Of a stretch of 64,000 nucleotides of DNA, positions 16,099 through 25,524 are shown one piece after another. Below the pieces are notes generated by a model. The model had not been told where the DNA came from. It did not search any database and saw only the letters and a program-made list of their open reading frames with translations. A program made the translations under genes and the position numbers. Within the stretch, counting starts at the first letter, position 1. Each line of letters begins with the position of its first letter. This DNA is from Streptomyces sp. NBC_01463 (GTDB taxonomy: Bacteria; Actinomycetota; Actinomycetes; Streptomycetales; Streptomycetaceae): assembly GCA_036227345.1 (NCBI GenBank), contig CP109468.1, forward strand, positions 4,402,001-4,466,000, given 5' to 3'.

Positions 16099-18246
16099 TC
16101 AGGCGCTCTTGGGCTGTGTCAGGTCGTAGAAGGTGGCGCTGCCGGCCGTGACCTCCTTGTAGTTGGCCTCCACCCAGGCGGAGATCTTCGACGAGGTGCC
16201 GCCGCTGCCGCCCATGCCGCCACCGCCGCCCGTGCCGCTGGAGACGAAGTAGTGGATCCGGCCGTCCTCGACGTACTTCTTGAACTGGGAGAGCGTCGGG
16301 GACGGGTCGCTCCCGTTGAAGCCGCCGATCGCCATCACCGGGTCGCCGGTGGCGAGCTGGTAACTGGCCGCGTTCTGCGAGCCGATGGCCGCGGCGGCCC
16401 AGGTGTAGTCGTCCGCGTCGGCCGCGAGGAGCTTCTTGGCCGCGGCGTCGACGGACGCGCCGTTGAGCAGCCCGCCCATACCGCCGCCACCGCCCCGTCC
16501 GCCCTCGCCCATGCCGGGCATGGCTCCGGGCCGCTGCCCCTGCTGTGCGGTGCCGGTACCGCCCTGCCCCTGCGGGGTGCCGGTCGGGGGCTGCCCGCCC
16601 CGGCCACCGGCCGGCGGCTGTCCCATGCCGCCGCCCTGCTGGTTGCCCTGCTGGGCACCCTGCCCGGGCGGCCGCATCCCGCCACCGCGGCCGCCACCGC
16701 CGCCCGGACCGCCGCCCATGCCGCCGGAGGCCGGGCCGGCCGTGACGATCGAGCCCTGGTGTCCGGTGTTCAGCGTGCTCACGGTGTACGCGGCCGGCCC
16801 GGCCAGTGACGCGGCGAAGCCCAGACCCACCGCGGCGAGCGCCAGCCGGCGCCCCAGCCGCGAGGCGAGCAGCAGGCCCACCGCGCCCACGAGACCGACG
16901 ACGAGCACCGCCGGCCGCAGCCACGCCTGGTAGTCCGGGGTCCGCCCCAGCAGCACGTACGACCAGTAGGCCGTCACCGCCACCGTGACACCGAGCGCGG
17001 CGCCCGCCCACCAGCGGGACCGCTCCTCCCACAGGACCGTGGCGCCCATGCCGACCAGCGCCGCGAGGTAGGGCGCCAGAGCCACCGTGTAGTACTGGTG
17101 GAAGATCCCCGCCATGAAGCTGAACACGGCCGTGGTCATCAGCAGCGAGCTGCCCCAGGCGAGGAACGCCGCCCGGGCGGTGTCCGTCCGCTTCGCCCGC
17201 CAGGTCAGCCAGACGCCCGCGACCAGCAGGATCAGCGCGGCGGGCAGCAGCCAGGAGATCTGGCTGCCGATCTCGGAGTTGAACATCCGGCCGATGCCGG
17301 TCTCGCCCCACTGGCCGCCGGAGCCGCCGCCCGGGCCGCCCCCGCCGCCGACGCTGCCGGTCTCCTCGCCGTTGATCCGGCCGAGCCCGTTGTAGCCGAA
17401 GGTGAGCTCCAGGAACGAGTTGTTCTGCGAGCCGCCGATGTACGGGCGCGAGGAGGCGGGCCACAGTTCGACGATCGCCACCCACCAGCCGCCCGCGAGG
17501 ATCATCGCCAGCGCCGAGAGGCCGAGCTGGCCGAACCGCCTGCGTACGGAGACCGGCGCGAACACCGCGTACAGCACCGCCAGCGGTGGCAGGATCAGGA
17601 ACGCCTGAAGGGTCTTGGACAGGAACGCCAGACCGACCGCGACGCCCGCCCACACCAGCCACTTGGTGCGGCCGTTCTCCATCGCGCGCAGCACGCAGTA
17701 GACCGTGACGGTCATCAGCAGTGCGAGCAGCGCGTCCGGGTTGTTGAAGCGGAACATCAGCGCGGCGACGGGCGTGAGCGCGAACACCGCCATGGTGATC
17801 AGCCCGGCGGCGGCACTGAACCGGCGGCGCACGGAGGCGTAGAGCACGCCCGCCGTGGCCGCGGCCATCAGCACCTGCGGGGCCAGGATCGCCCACGAGC
17901 TCAGGCCGAAGATCCGCACCGACAGCGCCATCGGCCACAGGGTGGCGGGGGGTTTGTCGACGGTGATGGCGTTGGCCGAGTCCAGCGAGCCGAAGAAGAA
18001 GGCCTTCCAGCTCTGGCTGCCGGCCTGCACGGCCGCGGAGTAGAAGGAGTTGGCGTAGCCGGAGGAGCCGAGGTTCCAGAGGTACGCCAGCGTGATGACC
18101 AGCAGCATGGCGAGGAAGGCCGGGCGCGCCCAGCGGGGGTCCTCGGGCCTGCCCCGCCACAGCCGGCGCGGCAGCGGGCCGGCCGTCCGTCCGAGGCTCG
18201 GCGAGCCCGCGTGGGGTGGGGCCGGGAGGTGGTCGAGCGTGGTCAT
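16099..18246 (-). CDS. GT39 (ArnT/PMT-like) membrane glycosyltransferase with Gly-rich linker
   Basis: A 715-residue polytopic transferase that should use a polyprenyl-phosphate sugar outside the membrane. The N-terminal half has many helices; loop motifs ITVDKPPATLWPMAL and FRFNNPDALLALL are typical of ArnT-like GT39 enzymes. A Gly-rich insertion (about 275-295) and a long Gly/Gln/Pro-rich segment (about 495-590) precede a globular C-terminal domain ending ATFYDLTQPKSA. Its start overlaps the stop of the GT2 gene by four bases, giving translational coupling. The GT2-GtrA partner probably makes and flips the lipid-linked sugar that this enzyme transfers. Confidence 0.88.
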   Translation of the reverse strand: MTTLDHLPAPPHAGSPSLGRTAGPLPRRLWRGRPEDPRWARPAFLAMLLVITLAYLWNLGSSGYANSFYSAAVQAGSQSWKAFFFGSLDSANAITVDKPPATLWPMALSVRIFGLSSWAILAPQVLMAAATAGVLYASVRRRFSAAAGLITMAVFALTPVAALMFRFNNPDALLALLMTVTVYCVLRAMENGRTKWLVWAGVAVGLAFLSKTLQAFLILPPLAVLYAVFAPVSVRRRFGQLGLSALAMILAGGWWVAIVELWPASSRPYIGGSQNNSFLELTFGYNGLGRINGEETGSVGGGGGPGGGSGGQWGETGIGRMFNSEIGSQISWLLPAALILLVAGVWLTWRAKRTDTARAAFLAWGSSLLMTTAVFSFMAGIFHQYYTVALAPYLAALVGMGATVLWEERSRWWAGAALGVTVAVTAYWSYVLLGRTPDYQAWLRPAVLVVGLVGAVGLLLASRLGRRLALAAVGLGFAASLAGPAAYTVSTLNTGHQGSIVTAGPASGGMGGGPGGGGGRGGGMRPPGQGAQQGNQQGGGMGQPPAGGRGGQPPTGTPQGQGGTGTAQQGQRPGAMPGMGEGGRGGGGGMGGLLNGASVDAAAKKLLAADADDYTWAAAAIGSQNAASYQLATGDPVMAIGGFNGSDPSPTLSQFKKYVEDGRIHYFVSSGTGGGGGMGGSGGTSSKISAWVEANYKEVTAGSATFYDLTQPKSA

Positions 18247-19610
18247 CGGACGTTCCTCAGTTCGTGGTGGGTGTCGTCGGCCGGGGCGGCGGCCGGGCCG
18301 GGCGCGGGGGTGCCCGCCGGGCGGGCCGCGTCACCGCCGCGGCCGCCACCGCTCCGGTCGCGGTCGCGGTCGGGGAAGACCCAGGCGCGGAAGAGCAGGA
18401 ACCGCAGCACCGTCGCCGCGAGGTTGGCCGCGATCAGCACGGCGAGTTCGGTGCCGTGCGAGGGCGAGCCGGAGGCCGCGCCCAGTGCGGCCAGCGAACC
18501 GCTGGTCAGCGCCAGGCCGATGGCGAAGACCACGAGGCCCTGCGCCTGGTGACGGACGGCCCCGCCCCGGCCGCGTACGCCGAAGGTGAGTCTCCGGTTC
18601 GCTGCCGTGTTGGCGACGGCCGACACCAGCAGCGCGCCGCCGTTGGCGATCTGCGGGCCGGCGCCCAGCCGGAAGAGCGAGTAGAGGAGCAGGTAGACGA
18701 GCGTGGAGAGAGCGCCCACGACGCAGAACCCGACCAGCTGCCGGGCCAGTCCGCCCGGCACCCCGCCGATCCCGCGGTCGCGCGGGTCGTCGCCGAAGGG
18801 CCGGGCCAGACGGTCGAGCGGCAGTGCGCCGACGGCCAGCGCCCGCCCGACCCGCCACACGCCCTTCAGGTCCTCGGTGGCGGTCCGCACGATGTGGACC
18901 GTCGAGTCGGGGTCGTCGACCCAGTCCACCGGCACCTCGTGGATGCGCAGCCCGGCCCGCTCGGCGAGCACCAGCATCTCGGTGTCGAAGAACCAGCCGG
19001 TGTCCTCGACCATCGGCAGCAGCCGCTGCGCGACCTCCCGGCGGATCGCCTTGAACCCGCACTGCGCGTCACTGAACCGGGCGGCCAGCGACGAGCGCAG
19101 GACGATGTTGTACGCCCGCGAGATGAACTCCCGCTTCGTGCCCCGCACCACCCGCGAACTGCGGGCCAGCCGCGAGCCGATCGCCAGGTCCGAGTGGCCG
19201 GAGATCAGCGGCGCGACGAGCGGGAGCAGTGCGTTCAGGTCGGTGGACAGGTCCACGTCCATGTAGGCGAGGACCGGGGCGTCCGAGTGCGACCAGACGG
19301 TGCGCAGCGCCCGTCCGCGGCCCTTCTCCTCCAGCCGGAAGGACCGCACCCCGGGCAGTGACCGTGCCAGGCGCCGCGCCACCTCGGGCGTCCGGTCGGT
19401 GCTCGCGTTGTCCGCGACGGTGATCCGGAAGGCGTACGGGAAGGTGCGGGCCAGATGGTCGTGCAGCCGCAGCACGCACGGCTCCAGGTCCTTCTCCTCG
19501 TTGTAGACGGGTACCACCACGTCGAGTACGGGGGCACCTGCCGCATCGCCCGCGCGGGCCAGGAGGTGGTCCCGGGCCGGCAGGGTGCTCCAGGGAGTGT
19601 CGGTTCGCAT
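18243..19610 (-). CDS. GT2 glycosyltransferase fused to a GtrA-like membrane domain
   Basis: A 455-residue bifunctional protein. The N-terminal 240 residues form a dolichol-phosphate-sugar-synthase-like GT2 domain (VVPVYNEEKDLEPC, TVADNASTDRTP, DxD-type AYMDVDLS, SDAQCGFKAI). The C-terminal part has four helices of the GtrA flippase type (RQLVGFCVVGALSTLVYLL, NGGALLVSAVANTAANRRLTF). It is expected to form polyprenyl-phosphate sugar and move it across the membrane. ATG 19610 is chosen; longer in-frame versions run into the kinase gene. The stop overlaps the GT39 start by four bases, and the kinase gene ends 26 bases upstream. Confidence 0.88.
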   Translation of the reverse strand: MRTDTPWSTLPARDHLLARAGDAAGAPVLDVVVPVYNEEKDLEPCVLRLHDHLARTFPYAFRITVADNASTDRTPEVARRLARSLPGVRSFRLEEKGRGRALRTVWSHSDAPVLAYMDVDLSTDLNALLPLVAPLISGHSDLAIGSRLARSSRVVRGTKREFISRAYNIVLRSSLAARFSDAQCGFKAIRREVAQRLLPMVEDTGWFFDTEMLVLAERAGLRIHEVPVDWVDDPDSTVHIVRTATEDLKGVWRVGRALAVGALPLDRLARPFGDDPRDRGIGGVPGGLARQLVGFCVVGALSTLVYLLLYSLFRLGAGPQIANGGALLVSAVANTAANRRLTFGVRGRGGAVRHQAQGLVVFAIGLALTSGSLAALGAASGSPSHGTELAVLIAANLAATVLRFLLFRAWVFPDRDRDRSGGGRGGDAARPAGTPAPGPAAAPADDTHHELRNVR

Positions 19611-19636
19611 GACACCGACACTCGCCAACCGCGCTG

Positions 19637-21232
19637 TCACACCCGTGTGGTGAGCCTGTGGTCCCGCTGTGAGGTGGTGGAACCGTCCGGGCCCGGACCG
19701 CCCGCGTGCCCGCCATCGGCCGGCAGATGGACGGCGAACACCGTGTCCCCGGGCACCGAACGCACCTCGGCGACACCGCCGTGCGCGGCGGTGACGGCCT
19801 GCACGATGGCGAGCCCGAGCCCCGTCGAACCGGCGTGCCGGGAGCGCGAGGCGTCCCCCCGCGCGAACCGTTCGAAGACGTGCGGCAGCAGCTCCGCCGG
19901 AATGCCCGGCCCGTCGTCCCGGACCTCCAGCGTCACCCACGGCTGCCCGGCCCCCGCGAGGACCCGGACCGTGACCGTGGTCCCGGGCGGGGTGTGCGTA
20001 CGGGCGTTGGCCAGCAGGTTGACCAGCACCTGCTGAATCCTGGTCGGGTCGGCCCGGACGGTCGCGGGCACCTCGGGCAGCTCCAGCCGCCAGTGGTGCG
20101 TGGACCCGGAGCCGTCCGGTGAGGCGACCCGCCCCGCGACGCGTGCGTCGCTCACCGCGTCGATGACGAGCGGCGAGAGATCAGTGCTCTCGCACGAGAG
20201 CGGCCGGCCTGCGTCCAGCCGGGCGAGGAGCAGCAGATCCTCCACCATGCCCGTCATGCGCTCCGCCTCGGACTCGATCCGGCCGAGAGCGTGCCGGGTG
20301 TCGGGTCCGGCGTTCTCCCGTCCGCGCCGGGTGAGTTCGGCGTATCCGCGGATCGAGGCGAGCGGGGTCCGCAGCTCGTGGCTGGCGTCGGCGACGAACT
20401 GCCGCACCCGCATCTCGCTCTTCTGCCGCACGTCCAGGGCCGAACCGACGTGGCCGAGCATCCGGTTGAGGGCCGCGCCGACCTGCCCGACCTCGGTGCG
20501 CGGATCGGCCTCGGCGTCCGGGACCCGTTCGAAGAGGGTGACCTCGCCGCTGTGCAGCGGGAGTTCGGAGACACGGGTCGCGGTGGCGGCCACCCGGCGC
20601 AGCGGCCGCAGGGCGACCGTGACCATGGCGGCGCCCGCGATCCCGGCGGCGATGAGCCCGGCCCCGGTGACGCAGACCTCGACGAGGATCAGGGTGGTGA
20701 TGGCCCGGCTCACCTCTTCGGTGGGGATGCCGACCAGGACGGTCGTCCCGTCGCTCGCGGGGGCGGTGGCCTGCACCCGGTAGCTGCCGAGCCCGGGGAG
20801 GTCGACGTCGTGCGCACGGCCGTCCGAGGTGACCCCGGCCGCCTCCAGGGCGGCCTCCTGGGCACCGGTCAGGGGGTCGACGTTCTCCTTGGCGTCGAAC
20901 CCGCCCCCGTTCACGACCGCGGACTCCGAGACGTCACCGTCCAGGGACAGCGCACCGAACGTCTTCAGCGGCTGCCCGCCCATCCCGATGAAGCCGAGCG
21001 GGTCCTTGTTCTTGAGCCCACCGGGAACGGGCTCACCCGGCCTGCGCTCGGCCCGCATCGTGATGTCACGCAGCTGGTCGTCCAGCTTGCCGTACATGTA
21101 GGTGTGGAACGCTATGGCGGTCACCGTGCCGATGACGGCCGCGACGACCGCGATCAGCGTCACCGCGGAGACGACGAGCCGCGTCCGCAGCGTCCACGGC
21201 CCCTTCGCCAGCCGTTTCACGGTGCTACTCAC
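19637..21232 (-). CDS. Sensor histidine kinase (OmpR-type two-component system)
   Basis: A 531-residue membrane kinase. Helix 1 spans about 17-42, an extracytoplasmic sensor about 43-175, helix 2 about 176-207, then a HAMP segment (LRPLRRVAATATRV). The H-box ADASHELRTPLAS has the phospho-accepting His285. The N-box is LLANARTHTPPG, with G-boxes DDGPGIP and GSTGLGLAIV. The start overlaps the response-regulator stop by eight bases. Placement directly before two glycosyltransferases suggests that an envelope signal controls surface or protein glycosylation. The ligand is unknown. Confidence 0.93.
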   Translation of the reverse strand: MSSTVKRLAKGPWTLRTRLVVSAVTLIAVVAAVIGTVTAIAFHTYMYGKLDDQLRDITMRAERRPGEPVPGGLKNKDPLGFIGMGGQPLKTFGALSLDGDVSESAVVNGGGFDAKENVDPLTGAQEAALEAAGVTSDGRAHDVDLPGLGSYRVQATAPASDGTTVLVGIPTEEVSRAITTLILVEVCVTGAGLIAAGIAGAAMVTVALRPLRRVAATATRVSELPLHSGEVTLFERVPDAEADPRTEVGQVGAALNRMLGHVGSALDVRQKSEMRVRQFVADASHELRTPLASIRGYAELTRRGRENAGPDTRHALGRIESEAERMTGMVEDLLLLARLDAGRPLSCESTDLSPLVIDAVSDARVAGRVASPDGSGSTHHWRLELPEVPATVRADPTRIQQVLVNLLANARTHTPPGTTVTVRVLAGAGQPWVTLEVRDDGPGIPAELLPHVFERFARGDASRSRHAGSTGLGLAIVQAVTAAHGGVAEVRSVPGDTVFAVHLPADGGHAGGPGPDGSTTSQRDHRLTTRV

Positions 21233-21965
21233 CGGGCTTGATGAGGTATCCCGCCCCGCGCCGGGTGTGGATCATCGGCGAGCGGCCGGCGTCGATCTTC
21301 TTGCGCAGGTAGGAGATGTAGAGCTCGACGACGTTGGCCTGTCCGCCGAAGTCGTAGTTCCAGACCCGGTCCAGGATCTGCGCCTTGCTCAGCACCCGGC
21401 GCGGATTGCGCATCAGGAAACGCAGCAGCTCGAACTCGGTTGCCGTGAGGTGGATGTTGGCCCCGCCGCGGCTCACCTCGTGGCTGTCCTCGTCCAGCAT
21501 CAGGTCGCCGACGACGAGCGTCGACTCGCTGCGCACCGCCGCCGTGCCGGACCGCCGGATCAGGCCGCGCAGCCGGGCCACGACCTCCTCCAGGCTGAAC
21601 GGCTTGGTGACGTAGTCGTCGCCGCCGGCCGTGAGCCCGGCGATCCGGTCCTCGACGGAGTCCCGGGCGGTCAGGAACAGCACGGGCACGTCGGAGAGCT
21701 CCCGGCGCAGCCTGCCGAGGACGGCGAGCCCGTCCATGTCGGGCAGCATCACGTCGAGGATCACCGCGTCGGGCCGGAAGTCCCGGGCCGTGCGCAGGGC
21801 GCCCGCGCCGTCCCCCGCGCTGCGCACCTCCCAGCCCTCGTAGCGAAGCGCCATGGAGAGCAGCTCGGCCAGCGGGGCCTCGTCGTCCACGACCAGCACC
21901 CGGACGGGCGTCCGGTCCGGCCTGAGCAGTTCGGTACGCCCCTGGGGCGAGGTCGTCGTCGTCAT
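21225..21965 (-). CDS. OmpR/PhoB family response regulator
   Basis: A 246-residue regulator. The receiver domain has the acid pair Asp27-Asp28, phospho-accepting Asp71 (VILDVMLPDMDG), Thr99 and Lys121 (YVTKPF). The C-terminal winged helix ends FGGQANVVELYISYLRKKID and IHTRRGAGYLI, the OmpR DNA-contact pattern. It is the first gene of a four-gene minus-strand operon with the kinase and two glycosyltransferases, the first two overlapping. All phosphorylation residues are intact. Confidence 0.95.
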   Translation of the reverse strand: MTTTTSPQGRTELLRPDRTPVRVLVVDDEAPLAELLSMALRYEGWEVRSAGDGAGALRTARDFRPDAVILDVMLPDMDGLAVLGRLRRELSDVPVLFLTARDSVEDRIAGLTAGGDDYVTKPFSLEEVVARLRGLIRRSGTAAVRSESTLVVGDLMLDEDSHEVSRGGANIHLTATEFELLRFLMRNPRRVLSKAQILDRVWNYDFGGQANVVELYISYLRKKIDAGRSPMIHTRRGAGYLIKPGE

Positions 21966-22055
21966 GCCCCAACCCTGTGAGACGCCCCTGAGAGAGTTCT
22001 TTTCCGATTCTGTGAATTCCCTGAGAAAGCGTTCGAGGCGGCCGCCCCCGCGCCC

Positions 22056-22937
22056 TCAGCAGTCGAACAGCGCCTTCGCGTTGTCGTGGCAGACCGCCCG
22101 CAGCCAGTCGTCCCCGAGCCCCAGCCGTTCCAGCGCGTGCAGCTGGTGGGCGTACGGATACGGGATGTTCGGGAAGTCCGTCCCCAGCAGAATCCGGTCG
22201 CCGAGCGCCGCGAGCCGCCCGCGCTCCGCCGCCGGGAAGGGGGTGAGCTCCTCCGTGAAGTCGGTGAACGCCATCGTCGTGTCGAGCCGCACCTCCCGGT
22301 ACGTCTCCGCCAGCGCCAGGAACTCCGCGTACTCCGGCATCCCCATGTGCGCCACGACCAGCCGCAGCCGGGGGTGCCGGGCGAGCAGTCCGCCGACCGG
22401 TCCCGGCCCGGTGAACCTGCCGGGCGCGGGCCCCGACCCGCAGTGCGTCACGACGGGGATCCCGGCCTCGGCGAGCAGTCCCCACACCGGGTCCAGCAGC
22501 GGATCGTTCGGGTCGTACGCGCCGACCTGGACGTGCGACTTGAAGACCCGGGCCCCCGCGTCGACGGCCTCCGCCACGTACTTCCCGGCGCCCTCCTCCG
22601 GGAAGAAGGTCGCGGTGTGCAGACAGTCGGGCACCCGGGCCGCGAATCCGGCCGCCCAGCCGTTCAGCCAGGCCGCCATGCCGGCCTTGTGCGGGTAGAG
22701 CATCGAGGTGAACCGGAGCACGCCGAACGAGCGCAGCAGCGCGAGGCGTTCGTCCTCGTCGTGCCGGTAGGCGATCGGCCACTCCATCCCGGTCAGCGGG
22801 CCGGCCGAGTCGAAGTACGCCCAGACCTTGCGCAGCACCTGCTCCGGCATGAAGTGCGTGTGGACGTCGATGATCCCGGGCAGTCCGAGCCGCTCATGGA
22901 ACCGCACCACGTCGTCGCGTCCGTCATCCGTGTCCAT
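22056..22937 (-). CDS. Amidohydrolase family (amidohydrolase_2) metal-dependent hydrolase
   Basis: A 293-residue TIM-barrel hydrolase. The metal-binding motif is DVHTHF (His26, His28), with later ligands in VTHCGSG and AHMGMPEY and the terminal Asp in LGTDFPN. This superfamily branch includes decarboxylases and lactonases such as ACMS decarboxylase. It sits on the minus strand with a DUF2797 gene 33 bases upstream, so the two are probably co-transcribed. The substrate cannot be assigned. Confidence 0.85.
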   Translation of the reverse strand: MDTDDGRDDVVRFHERLGLPGIIDVHTHFMPEQVLRKVWAYFDSAGPLTGMEWPIAYRHDEDERLALLRSFGVLRFTSMLYPHKAGMAAWLNGWAAGFAARVPDCLHTATFFPEEGAGKYVAEAVDAGARVFKSHVQVGAYDPNDPLLDPVWGLLAEAGIPVVTHCGSGPAPGRFTGPGPVGGLLARHPRLRLVVAHMGMPEYAEFLALAETYREVRLDTTMAFTDFTEELTPFPAAERGRLAALGDRILLGTDFPNIPYPYAHQLHALERLGLGDDWLRAVCHDNAKALFDC

Positions 22938-22970
22938 CAGGCGCTCCTCCTTCGACCGTCTCCGACGATC

Positions 22971-23861
22971 TCAGAACAGCCCGGCCTGCGAAGCGCCGCC
23001 CCCCGCGGTGACGGTCGGCACGCTCACCCCGCTGTCCGGGCCGGCCGCCGCCAGGTCCCAGCCCGTCATCAGCCGGGTGTCCACCACGACGACCCCGTCC
23101 GTCCCGGTGTCCAGATGCAGATCCGGCCCGGCCGCCGCGACCAGCCGCCCCGCGACCGCGCCGCCGTCCACCAGCCCGCTCACCGCCCGCACCGGCCCGG
23201 CCGTCCCGGCCGCCCCCTCGATCCCGAAGATGCCCGCGTGGTCGACGGCCTCGAACGGCAGCCGCTCCAGCGCCTCGGGCCAGCCCCGCCCGTCGAGCGC
23301 CGCGGCCTTCCCGTACAGCTCCGCCACCTCGCCGGCCCGCTCGCCGGCCACCGGGAGATCAGCCCGCACCGCCCGCTTGCGCGCGTACGGAATCCGGTCC
23401 GGCACCCCGAGCGCGGCCCGCAGCACCTCCTCGGCCCGCCGCGCCGCCATCAACGGCCCACGCCCCAGCCAGCTGAAGACCACCGCCCCCTGCTCCCGCA
23501 GCCGGGCCGCGCCCCGCTCCTCGGCGGTGATCCCGACCTTCACCATCCCGGGACCGAACCAGGCCAGGTACACGCGGTACGTCCGCGGGTCGTCGGGAAT
23601 CGTGTCGGCCGCCACCGAATGCGCCCGGTCCAGCCGCCCGCACTCCGCGCAGCGCGCGCCGGTGCTGCGCTCCGGGACCGCGGCCGTCACCGGGCACGCG
23701 TTGCCCCGCGCGCCGATGCACGTCCGCCCGCCCGCGGCCCGGAACCCGAGCTCCGTCCCGTACGCCAGCACGCTCCCCCGCGTCTGCCGGCCCCGGTGCC
23801 ACGCGAGCACCGGACCGCCCCGGTCCTCGGGCCACCGAAGACCGCCGCACTGCCAACCCAT
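22971..23861 (-). CDS. DUF2797 domain-containing protein
   Basis: A 296-residue protein of the actinobacterial DUF2797 family. Two Cys pairs, in CIGARGNACP and CAECGRLDRAH, could hold a metal. A conserved segment follows (YRVYLAWFGPGMVKVGIT, LREQGAVVFSWLGRGPLMAARRAEE). The segment VYLAWFGPGMVKVGIT followed by ARLREQGA resembles the GIY-YIG-like pattern of small nuclease folds, but this is only suggestive. ATG 23861 is preferred over longer in-frame starts that run into the divergent promoter region. Function unknown. Confidence 0.72.
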   Translation of the reverse strand: MGWQCGGLRWPEDRGGPVLAWHRGRQTRGSVLAYGTELGFRAAGGRTCIGARGNACPVTAAVPERSTGARCAECGRLDRAHSVAADTIPDDPRTYRVYLAWFGPGMVKVGITAEERGAARLREQGAVVFSWLGRGPLMAARRAEEVLRAALGVPDRIPYARKRAVRADLPVAGERAGEVAELYGKAAALDGRGWPEALERLPFEAVDHAGIFGIEGAAGTAGPVRAVSGLVDGGAVAGRLVAAAGPDLHLDTGTDGVVVVDTRLMTGWDLAAAGPDSGVSVPTVTAGGGASQAGLF

Positions 23862-23980
23862 GCGTGAACTCCCGGACTTCTGGACGTGGACGGAAAGAGA
23901 GGCGAAACGGGATACGAGCCGGATACCGAGGGGCACCACGGATACGAACCCACAATGATCCCACACATATCGCCTTGTGA

Positions 23981-23996
23981 TGTGACCTGCGTCACA
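23981..23996. promoter_or_regulatory. TGTGAC-N4-GTCACA palindrome upstream of the flavin oxidoreductase
   Basis: TGTGACCTGCGTCACA is a perfect inverted repeat in the divergent gap. Its reverse complement matches 26475-26490 at 15 of 16 positions. It fits the GTG-N6-GNCAC pattern reported for Streptomyces Crp. Its right arm, followed 18 bases later by CGCC, also resembles the ECF41 promoter pattern (TGTCACA plus CGTC). Confidence 0.65.
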
Positions 23997-24045
23997 CTGG
24001 AAGGGCGGTGGGTTCGCCACCGGAATCCCTCAGAGGTGTTCGGCC

Positions 24046-25446
24046 ATGACCACCACCATCGACGGAACCGCCCTCGACACCCTGCGCACGGCCCTGCGGG
24101 GCCCGGTCGTCGCGCCGGGGGACCCGGACTACGACCCGTCCCGCAGCCTCTACAACGCCATGATCGACCGGCGCCCCGCCGCCATCGCCTCGTGCGTGGA
24201 CGTCGCGGACGTACGGGCGACGCTCGGCTTCGCCCAGGAGACAGGGCTCGGCCTCGCCGTCCGAGGCGGCGGACACAGCGGGCCCGGCCTGTGCCTGACC
24301 GACGGCGGGCTGACCCTCGACCTGTCCCCGATGCGCTGGGTGCGCGTCGACCCCGAGGCCAGAACGGCCCAGGTGGGCGGGGGCAGTCAGCTGGGCGACC
24401 TGGACCACGCGGCGGACACCTTCGGCCTCGGCGTGCCGGCCGGAATCATGTCGACGACCGGAGTGGGCGGCCTCACCCTGGGCGGCGGACACGGCTATCT
24501 GACCCGCAGATACGGGCTCACGATCGACAGCCTGATCGCCGCGGACGTCGTGCTGGCCGACGGCACCTTCGTCACCGCGAACGAGAACCACCACGCCGAC
24601 CTGTTCTGGGCGCTGCGGGGCGGCGGCGGCAACTTCGGCGTGGTCACGTCGTTCACGTACCGGCTGCACACGGTGGGCACGGTCGGGGTCGCGGTGACCG
24701 TGTGGCCGGTCGACCGCACGGCGGAGGTCCTGCGCTGGTACCGGGAGTTCCTGCCCGCCGCGCCGGAGGACCTCTACGGCTTCTTCGCCCTCCTGTCGGT
24801 CCCGCCGGGACCGCCCTTCCCCGAAGCGATCCACGGGCAGAAGATGTGCGGCGTGGTCTGGTGCTGCACGGCCGACCCGGCGTCCGGCCGGCTGGAGGAG
24901 CTGCTGAAGGCGGTCGAGGAACCGGCGCCGCCCGCGTTCCACTTCACCAGCCCGATGCCCTACCCGGCCCTGCAGACCATGTTCGACGGGCTGATCCCCA
25001 AGGGGCTCCAGTGGTACTGGCGCGGCGACTTCTTCGACGGGATCCCGGACGCGGCGGTCGACGTGCACGCGGAGTTCGGCCGCAACCTGCCCACCGGCCT
25101 GTCGACGATGCACCTGTACCCGGTCGACGGAGCCGCCCACCGGGTCGGCCCCGCCGCGACGCCCTGGGCCTACCGGGACGCCACCTGGTCCGGTGTCATC
25201 GCCGGCATCGACCCCGACCCGGCCAACGCCGAACGGATCCGCCGGTGGTGCGTCGACTACTGGACCGCGCTGCACCCGCACTCCATGGGCGGCGCGTACA
25301 TCAACTTCCTCGGGGAGGCGGAGGACCCGGACCGCGTCCGGTCCACGTACGGCGGCAACTACGACCGCCTGGCCGCGGTCAAGCGCACCTACGACCCGGA
25401 CAACTTCTTCCACGCCAACCAGAACATCCCGCCGGCCGCGGCGTGA
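24046..25446 (+). CDS. FAD-binding oxidoreductase (BBE-type, flavin covalently bound)
   Basis: A 466-residue berberine-bridge-type oxidase. The FAD domain holds RGGGHSGPG, with His77 the expected covalent flavin attachment. The second attachment Cys of bicovalent enzymes is not present in GIMSTTGVGGLTLGGGHG, so a single bond is expected. The BBE C-terminus is complete (YDRLAAVKRTYDPDNFFHANQNI). Such enzymes oxidise sugars or secondary metabolites with O2. It lies directly upstream of an ECF41 sigma gene and has the same upstream palindrome as the flavoprotein on the other side, making it a probable member of that regulon. Confidence 0.9.
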   Translation: MTTTIDGTALDTLRTALRGPVVAPGDPDYDPSRSLYNAMIDRRPAAIASCVDVADVRATLGFAQETGLGLAVRGGGHSGPGLCLTDGGLTLDLSPMRWVRVDPEARTAQVGGGSQLGDLDHAADTFGLGVPAGIMSTTGVGGLTLGGGHGYLTRRYGLTIDSLIAADVVLADGTFVTANENHHADLFWALRGGGGNFGVVTSFTYRLHTVGTVGVAVTVWPVDRTAEVLRWYREFLPAAPEDLYGFFALLSVPPGPPFPEAIHGQKMCGVVWCCTADPASGRLEELLKAVEEPAPPAFHFTSPMPYPALQTMFDGLIPKGLQWYWRGDFFDGIPDAAVDVHAEFGRNLPTGLSTMHLYPVDGAAHRVGPAATPWAYRDATWSGVIAGIDPDPANAERIRRWCVDYWTALHPHSMGGAYINFLGEAEDPDRVRSTYGGNYDRLAAVKRTYDPDNFFHANQNIPPAAA

Positions 25447-25524
25447 GAACCCGTCCGCGACCGCCGGGGAATCGCCCGGGACGCCCCCGGGACCCGTGCG
25501 GCGGCGGGCGTTAGGATCCGGTCC

